From assembly GCA_964401845.1 (NCBI GenBank), contig CAYOAD010000227.1, positions 1 to 6,069 on the forward strand: DNA of 6,069 nucleotides, in the 5' to 3' direction. The position numbers and the translations under genes were made by a program. This document shows, piece after piece, positions 1 to 5,845 of this stretch (positions are counted from its first letter, which is position 1; each line of letters opens with the position of its first letter). Below the pieces are notes generated by a model that was given only the letters and a program-made list of their open reading frames with translations, had not been told where the DNA came from and did not search any database. The DNA is from CAYFKJ01 sp964401845 (lineage in GTDB: Bacteria > Pseudomonadota > Alphaproteobacteria > UBA2966).

Positions 1-63
1 AAATACATGAACATGACACCGCTCTTCGTGGAGCAAATATCAACCAGTGGAGCCGCCGCCTGA
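1..63 (+). CDS. Possible 3' end of an upstream gene (frame 1 option)
   Basis: Frame 1 is open from the window edge to a TGA at 61-63 and would give a 20-residue C-terminal tail ending in STSGAAA. Its codons have mostly G/C third positions and purine first positions, like the genes downstream. If real, it leaves a 49-base gap before the NapC-like gene. The stretch is too short to identify a family, and being stop-free over 20 codons is weak evidence. It competes with the frame 3 reading at 3-116; at most one of the two is likely to be real. Confidence 0.3.
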   Translation, partial: KYMNMTPLFVEQISTSGAAA

Positions 64-116
64 AAAAATGTGCGAAAGATTCTGGACACTACCTCGATGA
101 GGCTGCGTTTGCATGA
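3..116 (+). CDS. Possible 3' end of an upstream gene (frame 3 option)
   Basis: Frame 3 is open from the window edge to a TGA at 114-116. It would give a charged 37-residue C-terminal tail containing NQWSRRLKKC and ending in DEAAFA. Its stop overlaps the ATG of the NapC-like gene as ATGA, the same arrangement seen at 5842-5845 between the NapH-like and second NapG-like genes. That supports a real, translationally coupled upstream gene. Against it, third-position G/C is lower than in the neighbours, and no family is recognisable. It is an alternative to the frame 1 reading at 1-63. Confidence 0.3.
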   Translation: MHEHDTALRGANINQWSRRLKKCAKDSGHYLDEAAFA

Positions 117-787
117 CCCGGCTGTCAGAGATCTGGCGGTCTGCGGTCCAGGCTGTAACCCGTTATCCCTTGCTGGGTCTGCCGGGAATCTTCGCTGCCG
201 GTATGATTTTCTGGGGTGGCTTCAACTGGAGCCTGGAACTGACCAACACAGAGAGTTTTTGCGTCTCCTGCCACGCCATGAAGGAGTTCTTGTACAAGGA
301 GTATCGCTCATCCATCCATTTCGCCAACCGCACCGGGGTACAGGCGTCCTGCCCCGACTGCCACGTGCCGCGGGAATGGGTGCACAAGGTTATCCGAAAG
401 GTGAACGCGACGAACGAGTTGTTCCATTGGATCAGGGGATCGATCAATACCCCGGAAAAGTTCGAGGCGAAACGGCACACCCTGGCCAAGAGCGTCTGGT
501 CAAGCATGCAGCGAACGGACTCACGGGAATGCCGCAATTGCCACCACATCAATTCGATGGATGCGAAGGAACAGACGGTACGGTCCAGGACCATGCATGA
601 ATTGGCGGTTGGGTGGAAAATGACTTGTATCGAATGCCACCAGGGCATCGTTCACACGCTGCCCAAAGGGTACGACAAGGAACTCCAGATGGACGAACTT
701 CACGACCGGATGGAGGACGAGAAAGTGGACTGCAAGCTGTGCCACGAGGGTATGGCGGGCGCCAGGAAAGACGACGGATGGGATTAG
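113..787 (+). CDS. napC: NapC/NirT-family membrane-anchored multihaem cytochrome c, five haem motifs
   Basis: This 224-residue protein probably oxidises membrane quinol and passes electrons to periplasmic partners, as NapC, NrfH and CymA do. It has one N-terminal membrane anchor (about residues 20-41) and a periplasmic haem domain. CXXCH motifs start at C50 (CVSCH), C80 (CPDCH), C140 (CRNCH) and C172 (CIECH), with NapC-typical spacing. The CIECHQGIVHTLP segment is a family signature, and H181 matches the usual distal ligand position. A fifth motif, CKLCH at C207-H211, lies in a short C-terminal extension where ordinary NapC stops; this is odd for a protein this size. TorC/DorC are also pentahaem but about 390 residues long. 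The ATG at 113 is the first start after the in-frame stop at 98-100, and TGAGG at 98-102 is a plausible ribosome binding site. It leads the operon segment in this window. The family is secure; the exact partner is inferred. Confidence 0.93.
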   Translation: MTRLSEIWRSAVQAVTRYPLLGLPGIFAAGMIFWGGFNWSLELTNTESFCVSCHAMKEFLYKEYRSSIHFANRTGVQASCPDCHVPREWVHKVIRKVNATNELFHWIRGSINTPEKFEAKRHTLAKSVWSSMQRTDSRECRNCHHINSMDAKEQTVRSRTMHELAVGWKMTCIECHQGIVHTLPKGYDKELQMDELHDRMEDEKVDCKLCHEGMAGARKDDGWD

Positions 788-842
788 TAAAGACGGTGCA
801 ACGCCCGTTTCGGCGGGAATGGTTTTTAGCGGGGGTGAGAAC

Positions 843-848
843 AGGAGG
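843..848 (+). promoter_or_regulatory. Strong ribosome binding site for the dihaem cytochrome gene
   Basis: AGGAGG lies five bases before the ATG at 854. It is the best Shine-Dalgarno match in the window and fixes the start of the dihaem cytochrome gene. It may mean that this carrier is made in larger amounts than its neighbours. Confidence 0.75.
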
Positions 849-853
849 GTGGT

Positions 854-1510
854 ATGTTTGTACGTAGGCCGGTAATCGGCGGTTTGGTGGCTTTTGCCGT
901 GTTGGCATTCAGTCAAACGGGGTGGGCGCAGTCCGCGTCCCCATCGACGCTGAAATTGGGCAAGGAACTGTTCAAGGAGAATTGCGAGGTATGCCACCAG
1001 GCGGATGCCATCGGGCAACCGGGCGTGGCGCCGTCGCTAACCAACCAAGAGTTATTGCAGATCAGTTCCGACAAGTTCCTTGAGGCGACCATTAGGGACG
1101 GCCGGGAAGATACCGGCATGCCGCCTTTCGCTCATCTGGGCCGCAAGAACGTGCGGGCCATCGTCGGCTTTTTGAGATCCCACGCCAAGGGACCGAACCT
1201 GGCCGCCAAAGTTGACGCCCAACCCGACGCTCATGGCGACCCGCGCCTCGGCAAGCAGTGGTACAATTACATATGCTCCACATGCCACGGCGTCGCCGGC
1301 GACGGATACGAAGCCGGTGGTACCGGCACCGCGATCGGACTGCCGGGTTTCCTCGACAAGGTATCCGACGGCTTCATCCGCGAAACCATCAAGAAGGGCC
1401 GCTCCAATACGCGCATGCTGGCCTTCCAGGGGCCTGCCGCCCTCGCCAATCTCAACGATCAGGAGATTGACGACATCATCGTGTATTTGCGCGGTCTGGC
1501 GAAAAATTAG
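854..1510 (+). CDS. Periplasmic dihaem cytochrome c (two tandem class I-like domains)
   Basis: This 218-residue secreted cytochrome probably shuttles electrons in the periplasm, most simply from the NapC-like protein to the molybdoenzyme encoded next. Residues 1-26 form a Sec signal peptide with a hydrophobic core and a likely cut after WAQ or WA. Two similar domains follow. The first has CEVCH at C44-H48, with M89 (in DTGMPPF) as candidate sixth ligand. The second has CSTCH at C141-H145, with M188 (in NTRMLAF) as candidate. Each domain ends in a class I-type C-terminal helix (RAIVGFLRSH; DIIVYLRGLAKN). It sits where a NapB or NapM gene would be expected but resembles neither: NapB is a smaller bis-His dihaem protein and NapM is tetrahaem. 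It is 14 bases upstream of the catalytic subunit gene, so co-expression is likely. Related fold families include cytochrome c4-like and other tandem class I proteins; I cannot assign one more exactly. Confidence 0.9.
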   Translation: MFVRRPVIGGLVAFAVLAFSQTGWAQSASPSTLKLGKELFKENCEVCHQADAIGQPGVAPSLTNQELLQISSDKFLEATIRDGREDTGMPPFAHLGRKNVRAIVGFLRSHAKGPNLAAKVDAQPDAHGDPRLGKQWYNYICSTCHGVAGDGYEAGGTGTAIGLPGFLDKVSDGFIRETIKKGRSNTRMLAFQGPAALANLNDQEIDDIIVYLRGLAKN

Positions 1511-1516
1511 GTGGAG
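1511..1516 (+). promoter_or_regulatory. Ribosome binding site for the NapA-like gene
   Basis: GTGGAG lies directly after the stop codon of the dihaem cytochrome gene, and its GGAG core is eight bases before the ATG at 1525. It supports that ATG as the start and fits a compact operon. Confidence 0.6.
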
Positions 1517-1524
1517 TAAGCAAG

Positions 1525-4230
1525 ATGAAACGCACAAAGAAACTTCTGTCGCGCCGCGACATGCTTAAAAGCAGCGCCTTCATAACCTCGGCCGCTGCCG
1601 GCACCGGCTACATGGTGGGTGCCAATCCCGAACTGGAAATCGCCACGGCCGAAGCCCAGGAGAACGAGGACGAGCGCACGACGGCCATCGCGCAATGCCC
1701 TTATTGTGGCGTCGGCTGCGGCACCATCATCCAGGCCGAAGGTGGCAAGATCGTCTCCATGCGGCCAGACAAGGACCACCCGACCAATTACGGTCTGCAA
1801 TGCATCAAGGGTCTGACAGCCGCAGAACCGATGTACGTCGACCGCATGGAGGGTGATTCTTACGTCCGTAAGGACGTTTGGGCCGAATGGAACAAACCGG
1901 GCCATGGCGACATGGAGTTCATTTCCGAGACCAAGGGCTCGTTTGACGAGGAACATTTCGTTCGCGTCCCCTACCACGACGCCTCCGAAATGGTGGCGCA
2001 CAAGGTGGCCCATTTTGCCAAGGCGCACGGTGGTAATTCGATCGCGCTATACGGTTCCGGCCAGTTGACGATGGAAGGCCAGTACCTCGAGAATCTGTTT
2101 CTCAAGGGCGTGCTGGGCTCCAACACCATCGAGGCCAACGCTCGCATGTGCATGACATCCGCCGTCACCGGCTATTTTGCGACGCTTGGCTCCGACACGC
2201 CGCCGCTGGCGTATGAGGATATCGAGCTTTGCGACATGATGATGCATTTCGGGCACAACGCCCGTGAATCGCATCCGATCATTTTTTGGCGGGCCGCCGA
2301 TCACAAACGCAAGAACAACATCCCGACGGTTATCGTCGATCCGCGCCGCACCGGCACGGTGATGGGCTACGAGGACATCAATGCCGACAACACGGTCCAT
2401 GTCCCGATCCTCAACGGCGACATCAGCTTCCTCAATTCGATCGCCCACGTTCTTCTGAAAGACCACAAGGACGTTATCGATTGGGACTTCGTGAAGGAAC
2501 ACACGACCGGCGGCCAGGAGTATGTCGATGGTGTGCTTGCCGACTACAGTCCGGAACAGGTTCAGGACCGCATGGGCGGACCCAACCATGACGTCTCGCC
2601 CGAATTGATTCGCAAGGTGGCGGGCATGTTCGCCGACGCCACCCGCAAACGCCTGGCCCGCGCCAAGGGCACGCAGAAGGGCGGTTACGGCGGTGTCATC
2701 ATCATGTGGGGCATCGGCTACAACCAGCACATCCACGGCCAATACAACGTGATTTCGATCATCAATCTGCTGACCCTGACCGGCAACCTCGCCAAGCCCG
2801 GCTGCGGACCGTTCTCGATGACCGGCCAGCCCAATGCCATGGGTGAACGCTTTACAGGCGGTCTGACAGGGCGTTTGCCGTTCAACAAGCCGCTTTCCGA
2901 CGTGCAACACCGTCTCAACATGGCTAAGGCCTGGCGGGTGCCGGAAAAGAACCTCATCAACGCGATGAATTCGAAGAATCCGGGGTATGCCGTCGGCATG
3001 ATGGAAAGGGCGTTGAAAGACGAGGTCAAGGCGATGTTCCTGGTCTACGCCACACACATCGATCTGCCCGACCTCTATAATCTCGTACGGCCCGCCCTGA
3101 TGAAGACATTCAATGTCGTCCAGGAGATCTACCGTCACGCCCCCAACAACCTCTATGCCGACGTCATCTTCCCGGCGGCGACATGGGGTGAGGTGCAGGG
3201 CGTCTACATCAGCTCGGAACGGCGCATCAATCTTTGCGAGAAGGCAGCGGATCCGCCTCCGGGTTGCCGCCCCGACATGGACATGGTGATCGACAAGGCC
3301 AAGGAGATCGGTACGCTGCTGGGCCTCGATATGGAGAAGGTCCTGCCATACAAGAAGCTGGACGATGGGACTTACGATGCGGAAGAGGTTTTCCGCGATG
3401 TCATCCGGGCTTCCGCCGGCACGGACACGGATCTCACGGGCATTCTCGAAGTCGAGAAGCTCGACAAGATCTCACCCTATGAGCAGTTGAAGGAGCTCCG
3501 CGGCATCCAATGGCCGGCGCCAAGCTACGAGACGGCCCAAGAGGGCGGCACCAAGCGCCGCTATATGTTGCAGGAGGGTGATTGGGCCGGAAAGCCCTAC
3601 GGCTATTTCCGCACCAGTGACGGCAAAGTCCATATGAAGCTCTGCAAACAGGATTATTCCGACCGTGAAGCGATGGCCGAAAAACTGATGAAGTTCGGGG
3701 TCGAGGACGAGCTTTACACCATCGACCATATGGACCTGATCGTGGAAGCCCGCGACAAGGGATTGACGCCCGATATCCCGGACGAGAAATACCGCGGCAT
3801 TCATTGGGAGAAGGTGCCCGCCGACAAGTATCCGTACTGGATGGGTTTAGGTGTGGTGTACGAGCACTTCCATACCGCCAAGTCCAACCGCAGCCCGACG
3901 ACCCGCCGTCTAGTGCCGGAGATGTATGTTGAAATGCACGAGCTGGACGCCAAGGATCTCGGCATTAAGGACGGTGACAAGGTTCGCGTCATCACGCGTC
4001 GCGGCTCGCTGGAGGCGCGCGCCCAGGTCGGTACGAACAGTCTGGTGAAGCCGGCGCGGAATAATGTCCCGCGTGGCTACATGTTCGGTCCTTGGAACCT
4101 TTCGGTGGCGGATAGCGCCGATCCCAAGAAGAACAAATGGCTGGCCAACGGCATCACCAGCCGAATCTGGGATCCCGTATCCGGGCAGGTCGACTTCAAG
4201 AAAAGCGCCTGCCGCATCGAGAAGATCTGA
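1525..4230 (+). CDS. napA: NapA-family periplasmic molybdopterin oxidoreductase, large catalytic subunit (divergent)
   Basis: This 901-residue enzyme should reduce an oxyanion, nitrate by family default, at a bis-MGD molybdenum site in the periplasm. The N-terminus has a Tat twin-arginine motif (LSRRDMLK, R10-R11), with a likely cut near A44. A [4Fe-4S] site follows: CPYCGVGCG (C58, C61, C65) and C93 in LQCIKG, with the family lysine K95 between cluster and pterin. C209 in ARMCMTSAV is the predicted molybdenum ligand. TGQPNAMG (433-440) and R442 match the Nap/Nas active-site region. The C-terminal MGD-binding domain runs from about residue 775, with YEHFHT, HELDAKDLGIKDGD and VDFKK near the end, as in NapA. 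It is longer than E. coli NapA (828 residues), with apparent extra sequence near 105-150 and 705-765. RFTGG replaces the usual REVGG, so the substrate may not be nitrate. Assimilatory Nas/NarB is less likely because of the Tat signal and cytochrome neighbours. Family confident; substrate uncertain. Confidence 0.92.
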   Translation: MKRTKKLLSRRDMLKSSAFITSAAAGTGYMVGANPELEIATAEAQENEDERTTAIAQCPYCGVGCGTIIQAEGGKIVSMRPDKDHPTNYGLQCIKGLTAAEPMYVDRMEGDSYVRKDVWAEWNKPGHGDMEFISETKGSFDEEHFVRVPYHDASEMVAHKVAHFAKAHGGNSIALYGSGQLTMEGQYLENLFLKGVLGSNTIEANARMCMTSAVTGYFATLGSDTPPLAYEDIELCDMMMHFGHNARESHPIIFWRAADHKRKNNIPTVIVDPRRTGTVMGYEDINADNTVHVPILNGDISFLNSIAHVLLKDHKDVIDWDFVKEHTTGGQEYVDGVLADYSPEQVQDRMGGPNHDVSPELIRKVAGMFADATRKRLARAKGTQKGGYGGVIIMWGIGYNQHIHGQYNVISIINLLTLTGNLAKPGCGPFSMTGQPNAMGERFTGGLTGRLPFNKPLSDVQHRLNMAKAWRVPEKNLINAMNSKNPGYAVGMMERALKDEVKAMFLVYATHIDLPDLYNLVRPALMKTFNVVQEIYRHAPNNLYADVIFPAATWGEVQGVYISSERRINLCEKAADPPPGCRPDMDMVIDKAKEIGTLLGLDMEKVLPYKKLDDGTYDAEEVFRDVIRASAGTDTDLTGILEVEKLDKISPYEQLKELRGIQWPAPSYETAQEGGTKRRYMLQEGDWAGKPYGYFRTSDGKVHMKLCKQDYSDREAMAEKLMKFGVEDELYTIDHMDLIVEARDKGLTPDIPDEKYRGIHWEKVPADKYPYWMGLGVVYEHFHTAKSNRSPTTRRLVPEMYVEMHELDAKDLGIKDGDKVRVITRRGSLEARAQVGTNSLVKPARNNVPRGYMFGPWNLSVADSADPKKNKWLANGITSRIWDPVSGQVDFKKSACRIEKI

Positions 4231-4256
4231 CGAGGCGGTCCGTTCCGTTTCCTGTT

Positions 4257-4260
4257 GGAG
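4257..4260 (+). promoter_or_regulatory. Ribosome binding site deciding the start of the first NapG-like gene
   Basis: GGAG ends six bases before the ATG at 4267. An in-frame TTG at 4255 would begin at this site itself, so ATG 4267 is the better start. That start also puts the twin-arginine pair at residues 3-4, as expected for a Tat signal. Confidence 0.6.
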
Positions 4261-4266
4261 CGGCAC

Positions 4267-4839
4267 ATGAAGCGAAGAACATTTATCCGGGTCCTGGGCA
4301 CGGGGGCGGTTGCCGTCATCGTGCCCGGGTCCGCCCGCTCGGCGAAGTATCAGCCGGGTCTCAGATATCTGCGCCCGCCGGGTGCGCTGGCGGAGGAGGA
4401 GTTCCTCGCGCGGTGTATTCATTGCGGCCAGTGCGGCGAGGCCTGTCCCAACCGCTGCATTAAATACTTCGGCTATCAGAACGGACTGAGTTCCGTCGAT
4501 ACGCCCTATATCACGCCGCGCGAAAAGGCCTGCATCCTCTGCATGAAATGCGGCGATGTATGCCCGACCGGCGCCATCCAGCCGATCAAACGCGAGGCAA
4601 AAGCCATCCTGGACGGCGTCAAGATGGGACACGCCGTCGTGGACGAAAGTCTCTGCCTGTCGTTTCAGGGCAAGACCTGCGGCGTCTGTTACCGGGCCTG
4701 CCCGCTGCCGGACGTCGCCATCTACGTGGCGCGGCTGGAGCAGCCCCACGTGACCGACAAATGCGTCGGTTGCGGCCTTTGTGAACGCTCGTGCATTCAG
4801 TTGCCGCAGGCCATCCGGGTATTCCCCAGCCATGGCTGA
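4267..4839 (+). CDS. napG: NapG-type periplasmic ferredoxin with four [4Fe-4S] clusters (first copy)
   Basis: This 190-residue MauM/NapG-family protein probably takes electrons from the membrane protein NapH and delivers them to the periplasmic enzyme or its cytochromes. The N-terminus carries a Tat signal (KRRTFIRVLG) with a likely cut around residues 23-26. The family mark LRPPGA follows at about 35-40. Four cluster motifs are visible: C50/C53/C56/C60 (CIHCGQCGEACP), C89/C92/C95/C99 (CILCMKCGDVCP), C130/C138/C141/C145 (ending CGVCYRACP) and C166/C169/C172/C176 (CVGCGLCERSC). An extra cysteine, C64, follows the first motif in CPNRC; E. coli NapG lacks it as I recall. The protein is shorter than E. 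coli NapG (about 231 residues), mainly at the C-terminus. It lies 36 bases after the catalytic gene, and its end overlaps the NapH-like gene by 8 bases, so the two are probably translated together. The assignment is firm; the direction of electron flow is inferred. Confidence 0.92.
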   Translation: MKRRTFIRVLGTGAVAVIVPGSARSAKYQPGLRYLRPPGALAEEEFLARCIHCGQCGEACPNRCIKYFGYQNGLSSVDTPYITPREKACILCMKCGDVCPTGAIQPIKREAKAILDGVKMGHAVVDESLCLSFQGKTCGVCYRACPLPDVAIYVARLEQPHVTDKCVGCGLCERSCIQLPQAIRVFPSHG

Positions 4840-5845
4840 GCTGGCGACCGATAGTCCCCAAGACGCCGCCAAGCCGTTCTTCCTGTGGCGGCACCTGAAT
4901 AAGCTCCGCTGGATGACACTGTGCACCGTTTTCGCGATGCTGGTGTTGATCCCGTTTCTTCACGTCTATCAGACCTACACGGCGGCTCATGCCTACGACC
5001 TTTTGGCGCCGTCTGAAAAGCGGCTCTACGACGTGATGGAGGCCCTGACGGCGCCGTTCGTCGCCGATCCGGAAAACGACCTCGATGCCGTGAAAGGCAA
5101 TACCTGGTCGGGATCGTTTTGGAGCTACAAGATTTCCGACCCGCTCGCTGTCCTGGGTCAAAGCGCTGCCGGTCTCGGCCTTCACTGGCCCTTCGTTTTG
5201 ACCGCACTGTTGCCGGTCCTGGTGACCGTCGTCTTCGGCCGCATATTCTGCGGCTGGATTTGCCCCGCCACCCTGATTTACGAACTCAACACCAACTTTG
5301 CGGCCTGGCTGCGCTGGGCCGGTCTCAACCCCGGCGCCCGCGTTTTCGACAAGCGCTGGAAATACGGCATTCTGGCCGCCGGACTGGGACTGTCCGCGGT
5401 CAGCGGTACCGTTTTGGTGGCCGGTGTCTATCCACCGGCCATTATCGGGCGGGAAATATACTACGCCGTGGCGTTGGGCGGCTTCGGAATCGGTTCGGCG
5501 TTTTTCCTCGGTACGCTACTGTTCGACATTCTGGTGGCTCGGCGCGGTTTCTGCCGCTACGTCTGCCCCGGCGGGGCACTTTATTCGCTGCTCGGCCGTT
5601 ACCGCCTGGTACGGATCCGCCGCATCGTGGAGACTTGTAATGACTGCGCAAAGTGCAACGCGGTTTGCGAATTCGGCCTCGACCCTTTGCGGGACGGGTT
5701 CGGCCAGGAGTGCAACAACTGCACGGCTTGCATGGCGGTTTGTCTGACCGACGCTCTGACGTTTGTAATGAGACCCACCGATCTGCCCGCCCAGGGCCCA
5801 GGGCATTTGGGACGTAAGCACAGAGAAAGCGTGAGTTCGCCATGA
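4832..5845 (+). CDS. napH: NapH-type membrane Fe-S protein (quinol-oxidising partner of NapG)
   Basis: This 337-residue integral membrane protein belongs to the NapH/NosR/RdxA-like polyferredoxin group. With NapG it is thought to draw electrons from the quinol pool. Membrane segments are visible at about 28-46, 118-136, 178-199 and 210-234. The two family CX3CP motifs are FCGWICP (C140, C144) and CRYVCP (C241, C245). A C-terminal ferredoxin domain has C269/C272/C275/C279 and C294/C297/C300/C304. E. coli NapH has about 287 residues; the extra length is largely a soluble insertion at about 59-102 between the first two membrane segments, just before the conserved DPLAVL. I chose ATG 4832 because it overlaps the NapG stop by only 8 bases; GTG 4781 would add 17 residues with no family support. 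No good Shine-Dalgarno precedes it, so coupled re-initiation is likely. The family is secure. Confidence 0.92.
   Translation: MAELATDSPQDAAKPFFLWRHLNKLRWMTLCTVFAMLVLIPFLHVYQTYTAAHAYDLLAPSEKRLYDVMEALTAPFVADPENDLDAVKGNTWSGSFWSYKISDPLAVLGQSAAGLGLHWPFVLTALLPVLVTVVFGRIFCGWICPATLIYELNTNFAAWLRWAGLNPGARVFDKRWKYGILAAGLGLSAVSGTVLVAGVYPPAIIGREIYYAVALGGFGIGSAFFLGTLLFDILVARRGFCRYVCPGGALYSLLGRYRLVRIRRIVETCNDCAKCNAVCEFGLDPLRDGFGQECNNCTACMAVCLTDALTFVMRPTDLPAQGPGHLGRKHRESVSSP

Noticed and set aside
70..600. GTG-started 176-codon plus-strand frame overlapping the cytochrome gene
   Set aside because: It is out of frame with the five CXXCH motifs of the NapC-like protein, and its product looks like frame-shifted low-sense sequence.
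802..827. Small hairpin (CGCC/GGCG or CCCG/CGGG) followed by TTTTT between the NapC-like and dihaem cytochrome genes
   Set aside because: The stem is only four pairs, and five bases separate it from a short T run. It is too weak for a credible terminator, though partial attenuation cannot be excluded.
2047..3138. Long minus-strand open frame of 363 codons opposite the catalytic gene
   Set aside because: It lies wholly opposite the highly conserved NapA-like coding region, has no recognisable domain, and is the usual antisense shadow of a G/C-ending codon pattern.
1525..4230. Formate dehydrogenase or assimilatory nitrate reductase as the identity of the molybdoenzyme
   Set aside because: The TGQPNAMG segment and the DFKK-type C-terminus are Nap/Nas-like, not formate dehydrogenase-like. 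The Tat signal and cytochrome/NapGH neighbours argue for a periplasmic respiratory enzyme over a cytoplasmic assimilatory one.
4781..4831. Upstream GTG start that would lengthen the NapH-like protein by 17 residues
   Set aside because: It lies deep inside napG, has no family support for the added residues, and the ATG at 4832 gives a normal short overlap.
3910..4926. Minus-strand open frame of 338 codons across the 3' end of napA, napG and the start of napH
   Set aside because: It crosses three well-supported genes in the opposite direction, shows no signal, domain or plausible start context, and is best explained as a shadow.
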